Assembly: GCA_029561505.1 (NCBI GenBank)
Contig: JAKQXK010000676.1
Location: 1-11,192 of the forward strand
Length of the DNA stretch: 11,192 bases
DNA from: Spirochaetota bacterium
GTDB taxonomy: Bacteria; Spirochaetota; Leptospiria; Turneriellales; Turneriellaceae
Direction of reading: 5' to 3'
The notes below the pieces were generated by a model. The model had not been told where the DNA came from, ran no database searches, and was given only the letters and a program-made list of their open reading frames with translations. The translations under genes and the position numbers were made by a program. Below, one piece after another: positions 1 to 6,674 of the stretch (its first letter is position 1; every line of letters starts with the position of its first letter).

Positions 1-636
1 GCGGTGGTTTTCATAACCATCATTCGCGACGATCGGGGTTGCGTGAATTGTGTATTCGGCGGGCGCAAGTACAATGAGCGATTTCTGTTCAAGAGAAAAT
101 GCCGCACCCAGAGCGGCGAGAAAATCAGCTGCGTAATACGCAGCATTAAACCGCACCCGGTTGCGTGAAGCTTCGCCGGCAGCTGAGTTAATGCGTATGC
201 GCGCAATCAGATACGGGTTCTCAAAGTCGACGCCTGCGGGCGAAAGCGCCATGTCGGTACTGTCTGCCTCAAAAATGAAAGGGGCGGGCACGGGGCAGTT
301 ACCCGCGACAAAAAGCGGTGAAGCAAAACCGCGCGCGGTGATCAGCTTTTCTTGCGGCTCGGTGACCCGCAGATTGCACTTCACTGCAGGGTAGGCTTCA
401 AGAAATTCGGCAACGAGCAATTGGTTACCTCTGTCTGCGGTCATTTCTGGTGATTGCATGCGCAGGTCGGCAAACGCCTTCACCAGTTCTTCGTACCGCG
501 CCTTGTCTGAGACGCCTTTTTCTTTCAGCTCAGCGGCGCGGCCCAGCAGCACTTTGAGGTCGGCGGGTGGCTTCTGCGGTACCGAACCGCAGCGCACCGC
601 AAGCAAAACACAGATAAGAATAACGACCGAGCGCAT
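1..636 (-). CDS. Putative lipoprotein of unknown function (C-terminus cut off by the window edge)
   Basis: I do not recognise this protein. The first 212 codons are present, and the frame is still open at the window edge, so the C-terminus is missing. The N-terminus has one Arg, then a short hydrophobic stretch ending LLAVRC. It looks like a signal peptide with a lipobox, giving lipid modification at Cys16. Arg just before the Cys is not canonical, but spirochaetal lipoboxes are known to be relaxed. Residues about 24-50 are charged and helical. The rest looks like a mixed alpha/beta periplasmic domain without a motif I can name. The ATG at 636 is the first in-frame start before the signal-like segment. 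Its upstream ribosome site is weak (GAGG lies well upstream). The gene follows the cysteine desulfurase stop by 45 bases on the same strand, so it is probably co-transcribed. An uncleaved single-pass anchor is the main alternative. Confidence 0.7.
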   Translation of the reverse strand, partial: MRSVVILICVLLAVRCGSVPQKPPADLKVLLGRAAELKEKGVSDKARYEELVKAFADLRMQSPEMTADRGNQLLVAEFLEAYPAVKCNLRVTEPQEKLITARGFASPLFVAGNCPVPAPFIFEADSTDMALSPAGVDFENPYLIARIRINSAAGEASRNRVRFNAAYYAADFLAALGAAFSLEQKSLIVLAPAEYTIHATPIVANDGYENHR

Positions 637-681
637 GCGTAACTTTGTCGCCTCGGCACAGGGCGACAATCATTGCAGCGA

Positions 682-1848
682 TCAGGCGAGGCGTGCCGAA
701 GCACTGGCGATAGCATCTACAACCAGCCGCATTGCCTCGTCGCCGAGGTTCTGGTCATAAGACAGGCGCACGACGCTCAAAGCCTCGCTTTCACTGTAGC
801 CCATCGCCAACAGCGCCGCTGAAGCGGTGCGTGAGCGTGATTTACATGAGGTTCCGGTTGAAACCGTGATGTTCTCTTTGTCGAGTGCCATGATGAGAAA
901 ATCTATCGGCACACCCGGTAAGAGCAGCAACGTGGTGCCGGGGGCGCGTGGCGCGTTCGCTCCGATAATTTCTCTGCCATTGACGTGGGTCAGCGCATTC
1001 ATTAACAGAGCTTCGAATTTCTGTGTCTGTGCGAGCCACGATGCATAACGGTTCGCGCTGATCTTGTGGCCGAGCGCGAGGGCCAGCGCGACGATTGCCT
1101 CAACGTTATGGCTGCCGGCCCTGATGCCGTGTTCCTGATTACCCCCGGCAAGCAGTGGCTGGCTGTCGCTCAAGACGCTTCTGTGTGGAGTTATTATGAG
1201 GCCTGCGCCAAAACCCGCGCCAACCTTGTGGCCGGTAGCCGTTATGTAACAACCCATGTCGGTCAAATATCTGATAAACCCAGGGTGCAGGCTCTCGGGG
1301 CCGTCGGCGCAGAGCTTTGGCAGCAGCTGTGACGCGTCGACCAGCGTGGGTGAACCTGTTGGTGAAACCGTTGCCATGAGCTCACGCAACGGCAGAATCA
1401 CACCGTTTTCATTCTGTACTGCCATCAGAATAGTCAAATCGGTTTCGTGGGGCAGGTTGCAAGGAGCAAGTGTGCCTTCGCGCGCAGCCTGCAGTATCGT
1501 GGTCTGCGTTTCAGCCAGTCGTTTTAGCGGCTCGGCAATTGAAGGGTGCTCGAACGGTGAGCAGACCACGCGAAAGGTATTTTCTGTGCGCCGGCGGTGA
1601 AACTCACGTAGCAATAAATTATTCGATTCTGTTGCCGAGCTGGTGAAAATAATCTGCCCTGGGTTGACGGTCAAGAGCTTCGCAACCTCTTCGCGCGCCC
1701 ATTCAATTTTCTGGTTAACCTGTTGAGATTCTAACGAGAGCCCCGATGAATTGGCGAAGTGCGCGAAGTAGAAATCCCGTGCGGCGCTCAGCGCTTCACG
1801 ATCGGGCGGGTGTGTCGAATTAAAATCGAGATAGATTTTCGCTTTCAT
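682..1848 (-). CDS. Cysteine desulfurase-like class V aminotransferase (NifS/IscS family)
   Basis: This PLP enzyme probably removes sulfur from L-cysteine as an enzyme-bound persulfide for Fe-S clusters or other thio-products in the cytoplasm. The 388-residue length is normal for NifS/IscS proteins. Family landmarks are visible in order: the cofactor-phosphate loop SATESNN (71-77), the PLP-stacking His101, QNENG (145-149), Asp171 and Gln174 of VDASQ, the Schiff-base Lys208 in ATGHKVGAG, a GGNQEHGIRAGSHN segment (235-248), and catalytic Cys335 in STGTSCKSRSRTASAALLAMG-like context. The final conserved block is altered: RLSYDQN replaces the usual IRISLGR. The frame is open upstream to 2097, but homology begins at MKAKIYLD, and GGAG lies 10 bases before the ATG at 1848. 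This start overlaps the preceding gene by 29 bases. No IscU, SufU or tRNA-thiolation partner is in view, so the sulfur acceptor is unknown. A selenocysteine lyase or another class V activity cannot be excluded. Confidence 0.9.
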   Translation of the reverse strand: MKAKIYLDFNSTHPPDREALSAARDFYFAHFANSSGLSLESQQVNQKIEWAREEVAKLLTVNPGQIIFTSSATESNNLLLREFHRRRTENTFRVVCSPFEHPSIAEPLKRLAETQTTILQAAREGTLAPCNLPHETDLTILMAVQNENGVILPLRELMATVSPTGSPTLVDASQLLPKLCADGPESLHPGFIRYLTDMGCYITATGHKVGAGFGAGLIITPHRSVLSDSQPLLAGGNQEHGIRAGSHNVEAIVALALALGHKISANRYASWLAQTQKFEALLMNALTHVNGREIIGANAPRAPGTTLLLLPGVPIDFLIMALDKENITVSTGTSCKSRSRTASAALLAMGYSESEALSVVRLSYDQNLGDEAMRLVVDAIASASARLA

Positions 1849-3010
1849 TGCGCAGAAGCTCCAGATGAAAACGCAGGCGTTCAAGGTCGCGGCGTATTGC
1901 AGCGTCGCGCACGTACGTCGATTTGAGTGCGTTGGCGATGACATTCTGTGCCCGCACAAATTCTTCGCCGCGCACCGCGGTTTCTGCGAGCGCGTACAGG
2001 TAATCTTCGCGCCCGGTGATACCAGAATCGTCGAGTGCAAACAATTCATAGTGGCACTTGCGGGCAATCGCGCTCGTTGAGTTGCGCGCTTCGGCAAGCA
2101 ATGCAGCGATTAACGCGGTCAGCGTGCGCGGGCTTCTGAGGCTGAAATAGGCGTTGCGAATGTTCTTCAGCTGTGCCGGGTCGAAAGGCGTACGAAACCG
2201 TGTGGCTTCAAAGTGACGCGCTATCAGTTCACGATAGGCGACGTCTTGTTGCCGCCTCTCGTTCGACTTGGTTTCGAATAATTCAGGGTCGCGATCGAAT
2301 AAACGGCCGTTGTCAGATTCGTAGAGCTGTTTCTGAATCGCGTATTCGCGGTAGTCGAGTGCACGCGACCAAAGTGGTGCTGCTTCTCTGAGCGCACAAG
2401 TGGCGCGGTAGACCTCTTCGGCAAGTTCAATCGCTGGCAGATAGTCAGGTTTTTTCTGCATCGCAGGCTCTATTGAGTTCACGAAAATGGCGAGCGTTTT
2501 TTGCAGCGCCTCTGTCTGGTGCTGCGCAATACGCGCGGCTACAGTGCGTGACGCAGCCAGCTCGCCCAGGGCGGTTGTGCGGTCTGTGATCTCAACCGAA
2601 GTTCGGTAAGACCCGCAGTTCGACTGCAGTCCGTTCAGGTATGTGAAAATTGCCGTTTCACTTTCACGGCGCAAGAATGCAGAATATGGCTTACGCGCCA
2701 CGGGGCCGGTAAACGTTTCGCCCGCTGATTCGCGATTGCCGGTGGCCGCAGTTGCAAGCTCGTGCAATGAGCGCCACGCCTTTTCAGTCAACGCGCGAGC
2801 CTTGTCTTCGTTTTCATTAAACGCGAATGGCCGTGACGCGTGGCGTAGCGTGTCTGACCAATCGGGCGATGAAAACATGCGCGAAAACGCTTTCAATAGA
2901 CTAAATCGGGCAGAAAATATCAGGCCAAAGCTGATGAGCAATATGCCCGCGAGGCTGCCATAGCGGGCGAGCGGGTTTGACCAAATGCGGGCGAACAGAT
3001 ATTTGAGCAT
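1820..3010 (-). CDS. Membrane-anchored helical protein of unknown function
   Basis: I do not recognise this 396-residue protein. It has a short basic N-terminus and one strong hydrophobic segment at about residues 18-36 (GSLAGILLISFGLIFSA), probably an uncleaved membrane anchor. The rest is a large, charged, mostly alpha-helical domain. Residues about 180-390 alternate short helices rich in Ala, Leu, Arg and Glu, which resembles a TPR-like solenoid, but I cannot assign repeats. A good ribosome site (GGAG, 7 bases before the ATG) supports the start at 3010. The gene begins two bases after the stop of the acyltransferase gene, and its 3' end overlaps the cysteine desulfurase start by 29 bases, so coupled translation with both neighbours is likely. 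Most of the protein would face either the cytoplasm or the periplasm; the sequence does not settle the topology. A scaffolding role with the upstream acyltransferase is possible but speculative. Confidence 0.85.
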   Translation of the reverse strand: MLKYLFARIWSNPLARYGSLAGILLISFGLIFSARFSLLKAFSRMFSSPDWSDTLRHASRPFAFNENEDKARALTEKAWRSLHELATAATGNRESAGETFTGPVARKPYSAFLRRESETAIFTYLNGLQSNCGSYRTSVEITDRTTALGELAASRTVAARIAQHQTEALQKTLAIFVNSIEPAMQKKPDYLPAIELAEEVYRATCALREAAPLWSRALDYREYAIQKQLYESDNGRLFDRDPELFETKSNERRQQDVAYRELIARHFEATRFRTPFDPAQLKNIRNAYFSLRSPRTLTALIAALLAEARNSTSAIARKCHYELFALDDSGITGREDYLYALAETAVRGEEFVRAQNVIANALKSTYVRDAAIRRDLERLRFHLELLRNESENLSRF

Positions 3011-3012
3011 TT

Positions 3013-3969
3013 TTACTCCGCCTTTTGCGCGGCGATTTCAGCCGGCGGGCGTGTTTTCCAGCGGCGGTGCACCCAGAAATACTGTTCGGGATATTTTCTG
3101 ATTTCTTTCGCCATTTCAGAAACCCAAAGCTGCGTCAGCTTTTCGGCTGCCTCTCGCGATGAAGCAAAATCAGATTTGCCGGCGAAACGATAGAGTGTGC
3201 GGGCATAAAAATTGTAACGGCCTTTACCCTGGAAAATGCAGAACGCCACGACCAGCCTCGCTTTGCCGAGATACGCCAGTACGGCGGGCCCCATGTGCGT
3301 CGAGGCCTGCTTGCCCAGAAAATCGACGAACACACCTTCGCCGCCAGCATCTTGATCAGAAACCAGCCCGATAGGTTCTTTGCGCCTCAGTAGTGGCACA
3401 TACTTTTCTGATTCTTTGAGGTAGATCGCGCCGCCCCCGCCATAACCCTCACGAATCTTTCGCACCATAAAATCAACGTACGGGTTAGAGAGCTTCTGCG
3501 CCGCGAAGTAGATCTTCAGACCGACCGAGGCGTAAGCGGGTATCGGAATCTCCCAGTTGCCAAAATGGCCTTCGGCGAAAACAACCCCCTGCGAACGGTC
3601 TTCGGCTATCGCCAGAGCCTCTTCGCCAAAAGTGACGTATTTTATCAGAAAGCCCTTGCGGCGTATTTTCCACGACTGCATCAGCTCAAAAAAACTGCGT
3701 ATCGTGTGATCGAGATTATTGTTCACAAACCTCTTCAGCTCTTTTTCGTCAGTGATTTTGAGAATTTCGGTGACCTGGCTGCGAATACGCCGGCGCGCAG
3801 AATTCAAGACCGGCGACAGCATCACACGAAAAAACCGCGCCACCGAATGCAGCATCGAAAACGGAAACAGATTGATGATACCGAAGAGCAGCATCACGAA
3901 TGCAAATTCGACGACGTGAGATATCCGCTTTTTAAGGGGGAAATATTTCTTTTCTTCGACCTGGCTCAT
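3013..3969 (-). CDS. LpxL/HtrB-family (lysophospho)lipid acyltransferase
   Basis: The protein probably transfers an acyl chain to a lipid A precursor or related lipid at the inner face of the cytoplasmic membrane. Family features are a hydrophobic N-terminal anchor (about 20-40), the catalytic HX4E motif as HFGNWE (135-140), a GGG-containing loop (177-180), the DQD motif (205-207) in IGLVSDQDAGGEG, GPAVLA (227-232), and the C-terminal signature WVHRRWK (299-305). The 318-residue length is typical. The start ATG at 3969 overlaps the stop of the CBS-PAS-Fis regulator gene as ATGA, a classic translational-coupling arrangement. The next gene follows after two bases. The family includes LpxL, LpxM and LpxP as well as mycobacterial PatA-type enzymes, so the exact acceptor and acyl donor cannot be read from sequence. 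If the host makes lipid A, secondary acylation is the likeliest job. Confidence 0.92.
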   Translation of the reverse strand: MSQVEEKKYFPLKKRISHVVEFAFVMLLFGIINLFPFSMLHSVARFFRVMLSPVLNSARRRIRSQVTEILKITDEKELKRFVNNNLDHTIRSFFELMQSWKIRRKGFLIKYVTFGEEALAIAEDRSQGVVFAEGHFGNWEIPIPAYASVGLKIYFAAQKLSNPYVDFMVRKIREGYGGGGAIYLKESEKYVPLLRRKEPIGLVSDQDAGGEGVFVDFLGKQASTHMGPAVLAYLGKARLVVAFCIFQGKGRYNFYARTLYRFAGKSDFASSREAAEKLTQLWVSEMAKEIRKYPEQYFWVHRRWKTRPPAEIAAQKAE

Positions 3970-5210
3970 GTTTGTTTATTCTCGCTGCCCCGCACGCGCG
4001 GCTCTTTCGCCCGCATCAGTTTGCGGTAACGGTAGTTAAATGTCTGCCGCGGAATATTGAGCAACAGCGCTGCATCAGACTGGTTGCCGTTTGCTTCTTG
4101 CATCGCCCATGCGAGCACGCGCGCCTCTTCGGCCTGTAAAATTTCTGGCAGCGTCTTGCCTGCGTAATCGGTGGCGCCAGCCGTTGGCGCATAAAGCGCA
4201 GTGTCGTTTTGGCTGGCGCGCGCGTGTTCGCGCGGTGCCAGCCAAAAAATATAACCTACTGCCCTCGCTGCCGGGTTGTCATAGTCGCGTATTGCCTTGC
4301 AGAAAATCTGGTAGCCGCGCGGGCCTGCTTTAAGCGTCACGGCGCGTTCAATGTCGAGATCGCCTTTCATGGCGCTCTCGGCTATCGCGTCTTTGGCGCG
4401 CTGTATCAAGTCGGCGCTCGCAAGATGAATCGCCTCGCGCAGGCGAATATCGGCGAATGCGCGGTTGTGAAACATTTCATTGCCGCTGCCATCGCAGGCC
4501 ATCAGCGGCAGGTCGAGCGCCGCGAGCGTGTTGATCGCGAGGCGGCCCCGTTCAATTTCGCGGTGCAGGCTTTCGCTGACTGCGCGCGTCGCCTCAGCAG
4601 CGGTGGGTGCAGGTCTCGTGAACTGCGGCGGTGTTTCGCGCACGATAGTAAAGGTCGGCGATGGTTCGCGAGGCTCGTCGGTATCGGCCGCTTGTTCTGT
4701 CTTCAGCGGGGTAGTTCGTGGTGGTGAGATATCCTCAAGTTCAATCGACGATAATGCACTCGCAGCGAAAGGTCTTGCACCGGCTGCATGGCCAGGCGTT
4801 GTCGCGGTTAGTGCCGGCTCGCGCAGTTGAGGTGGCATTTCATTCACCTGTTCTGTGAGTTGCGGCGAGGGCGTCCAGATTTTGACCTGCGGAATTTTGC
4901 CCTGCGCCTGCAGAATTTCTGCGCGCCCCCAGACAGCGTTGAATTCGAACTGGCGGTTGACTGTCGCGATGCCATCGCCGCCAATTTCGTCGAGACGGCG
5001 CAGCAGCTCTTCTGATGAGTCTGCGGGTTGAAGCACCAGACTCGCACCCTCAGCCTTGATTTCACTTAACGCTTCGATAAGCGACAGACGGTCGATCTGC
5101 CCGACGATGCGGCCGCGTTCGATCACTGGCAAGACGTCTGTCTTGTATTCCATGAAGATGCGCATCAGGCGATGCAGAACGTCGGCGTTAAGAAGCTCGG
5201 GTGCGGTCAC
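3966..5210 (-). CDS. CBS-PAS-Fis-type transcriptional regulator lacking an AAA+ domain
   Basis: The 414-residue protein appears to be a ligand-sensing DNA-binding regulator. Residues about 5-50 resemble a CBS motif (TDVLPVIERGRIVGQID), and residues about 56-100 look like a second, weaker one (GIATVNRQFEFNAVWGRAEIL), so together they may form a Bateman nucleotide-binding pair. A Pro/Ala/Thr-rich linker runs to about 215. Residues about 225-325 look PAS-like (LPLMACDGSGNEMFHNRAF). The C-terminus (355-400) is a clear Fis-type helix-turn-helix: EANGNQSDAALLLNIPRQTF. There is no Walker A, Walker B or GAFTGA sequence, so this is not a standard sigma-54 activator. The start is GTG at 5210, 23 bases inside the preceding gene and without a clear ribosome site. 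The next in-frame ATG would cut into the CBS motif. Its stop overlaps the acyltransferase start (ATGA), which suggests it may control this operon. The CBS and PAS calls are by eye; the Fis motif is firm. Confidence 0.85.
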   Translation of the reverse strand: MTAPELLNADVLHRLMRIFMEYKTDVLPVIERGRIVGQIDRLSLIEALSEIKAEGASLVLQPADSSEELLRRLDEIGGDGIATVNRQFEFNAVWGRAEILQAQGKIPQVKIWTPSPQLTEQVNEMPPQLREPALTATTPGHAAGARPFAASALSSIELEDISPPRTTPLKTEQAADTDEPREPSPTFTIVRETPPQFTRPAPTAAEATRAVSESLHREIERGRLAINTLAALDLPLMACDGSGNEMFHNRAFADIRLREAIHLASADLIQRAKDAIAESAMKGDLDIERAVTLKAGPRGYQIFCKAIRDYDNPAARAVGYIFWLAPREHARASQNDTALYAPTAGATDYAGKTLPEILQAEEARVLAWAMQEANGNQSDAALLLNIPRQTFNYRYRKLMRAKEPRVRGSENKQT

Positions 5211-6036
5211 CGGTGCGAACAGTGTAAGTTAAACGTGCGCCGTACAGAAAAAAGCGCCTTCCATAGAACGTGAGGTGTCCGCGCTGCTCATCTGGACGTG
5301 CGCCCGGCGATGCGGTATAACTCACGCGGTCTTTGAGCGACTTCTGCGTCATTTGCACCGGGGTGAAGTATGCGTCGCATTGGACCATACGCTTTGCGCC
5401 GCGCAGGTCACGGTAGGCCACAAAGAGTTTCGGGGCGACCGAGAAAGCACCTGCCGTAGGTAAAGATGAGGATATATAACCCAGACTCTGCAATTTTTCT
5501 GCAATGGGCCCTGGCGCCGTTTTTTTCACCAGTTTCTGCACGGGTATGGCAAAGTGCAGGCCGGCCGCGCCCAGAAGAAGCAGCCTGATGGGTTTGGCGG
5601 GTTTTTTGACTGGCAGAGCCGGTGCGGTAATCACCGATTCGGCATCGGGAAACTTCTCGCGCAACCTCACTAAATTCGTTTCATTTTCGAGCGCCGTGCG
5701 TATTTTACCATAGAGGCGCGGCTCAAGAATTTCTGTCGCAAGGTTGGTGCGCAGGCGGCTCAGCAAAAAGCCGAGTGCATTGAAATGCCGGCGTTCGGTT
5801 TCGTGGCGCAGCAGCAGGTCTTTGAGCAGGGTTTCAATGAGTTTGATACGCTTCAGCGCCGCAGCCTGCGGGTAACGACCGAGCTTGCCTTGCACCCCGT
5901 TCAGGGTCGAAAGCAAAGATGCGTATGCGGCTTTCAGCGTGTGGCGGTTTTTGTCGGCAAGCAGAAATACGCTTTCTGCCTGTTCGGCTTCCCGTTCGAG
6001 TTCGTTAAAGAGAATCTGCAGGTTGTTGCGCGGCAT
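5188..6036 (-). CDS. Coiled-coil protein of unknown function
   Basis: I do not recognise this 282-residue protein. Residues 1-130 are almost wholly helical and charged, with heptad-like Leu spacing, and probably form a coiled coil or helical bundle. A Pro/Lys linker (about 138-149) leads to a second part beginning IRLLLLGAAGLHFAIPVQKLV (150-170). That segment faintly resembles the first strands of CheW-like domains (hydrophobic strand, turn, then F-A-I-P-V), but the later CheW landmarks are not evident. It is too short and too polar at its end for a confident membrane span. The C-terminus (about 240-282) is rich in Arg and Tyr. The gene starts six bases after the pgpA stop, and its 3' end overlaps the regulator gene by 23 bases. 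The close coupling to the CBS-PAS-Fis protein suggests a possible partner or signalling role, which is inference only. Confidence 0.82.
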   Translation of the reverse strand: MPRNNLQILFNELEREAEQAESVFLLADKNRHTLKAAYASLLSTLNGVQGKLGRYPQAAALKRIKLIETLLKDLLLRHETERRHFNALGFLLSRLRTNLATEILEPRLYGKIRTALENETNLVRLREKFPDAESVITAPALPVKKPAKPIRLLLLGAAGLHFAIPVQKLVKKTAPGPIAEKLQSLGYISSSLPTAGAFSVAPKLFVAYRDLRGAKRMVQCDAYFTPVQMTQKSLKDRVSYTASPGARPDEQRGHLTFYGRRFFLYGARLTYTVRTGDRTRAS

Positions 6037-6042
6037 CGGCTA

Positions 6043-6672
6043 TCAACCCAGAATTTTCAGTGCCAGAAGATGCGCGCCGAAAGCGAGTGGTGCGGCGAAA
6101 ATTCCCGCTGCAACGTCGTCGACCACGATTCCATAGCCGCCGGGCAGGTCTTGCAACTTGTTGATGATTCCCGGTTTGGTGATGTCGAAGATGCGAAAAA
6201 ACACGAACGCAGCAAGATAGGCGATGGGCGACGCGGGTATCAGCGCGCACGCGAAGAAGATGCCCGCGAATTCGTCGATCACAACTTCACCCGGGTCATC
6301 TTCGCGCCATTCTGCAGCGTAGAGCCCCGAAGCATAGATGCCACCGGCGGTTGCGAGGCCCGCCAGCGCAAGAGCCCACCACGAAACCGGCACGGGCCCC
6401 AGGTAGAAGACGCCTTCGCCAGGTAGCAGGCGCGCACCGACAAAACAGATCAGCGCCGCAAATATTGAACCCCAGGTGCCCGGCGCCTTCGGCAGGTAGC
6501 CTGAAAAAAATCCCGTTGAAATCACTTCATACCAGGTTACCGGTGCGTGGCGGCCAAGCGTCGCCGGTGCGAGGTAGGTCGTCGCAGCGGGTGCCGGGTT
6601 CTCAAAGGTGCGCTGGGCGGCGACGGGTTTCTGTCTCGCAGGTCTGGGTGCCGTCTTTTTTTTGGTGGCCAT
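6043..6672 (-). CDS. pgpA: Phosphatidylglycerophosphatase A
   Basis: PgpA dephosphorylates phosphatidylglycerol phosphate to phosphatidylglycerol, the last step of PG synthesis, in the cytoplasmic membrane. All family motifs are present: LPKAPGTWGS (60-69), DDPGEVVIDEFAG (125-137) with acidic metal-binding residues, FRIFDITKP (159-167) and GYGIVVDDVAAG (179-190). Hydrophobic segments at about 70-83, 98-118, 134-158 and 186-205 fit a small multi-pass membrane enzyme. The unusual part is residues 1-45, a Lys/Ala/Pro-rich extension that is not part of the catalytic fold and makes the protein longer than the usual 160-170 residues. No alternative ATG lies between this extension and the core, so the start at 6672 is preferred. 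It lies two bases after the SpoIID-domain gene stop, and there is no strong ribosome site of its own, so translation is probably coupled. Confidence 0.93.
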   Translation of the reverse strand: MATKKKTAPRPARQKPVAAQRTFENPAPAATTYLAPATLGRHAPVTWYEVISTGFFSGYLPKAPGTWGSIFAALICFVGARLLPGEGVFYLGPVPVSWWALALAGLATAGGIYASGLYAAEWREDDPGEVVIDEFAGIFFACALIPASPIAYLAAFVFFRIFDITKPGIINKLQDLPGGYGIVVDDVAAGIFAAPLAFGAHLLALKILG

Positions 6673-6674
6673 AA

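Noticed and set aside
1849..2097. In-frame upstream extension of the cysteine desulfurase frame by 83 codons
   Set aside because: It lies inside the preceding gene, its translation is Cys/Arg/Thr-rich and unlike protein, and family homology begins at the ATG at 1848.
4209..4727. 172-codon open frame on the plus strand
   Set aside because: It is antisense to the regulator gene, whose Fis motif and overlap with the acyltransferase gene fix the coding strand.
5785..6426. 213-codon open frame on the plus strand
   Set aside because: It is antisense across the well-supported pgpA gene and the coiled-coil gene, and its composition (Arg, Cys, Phe-rich with no domain) is typical of a shadow frame in GC-rich DNA.
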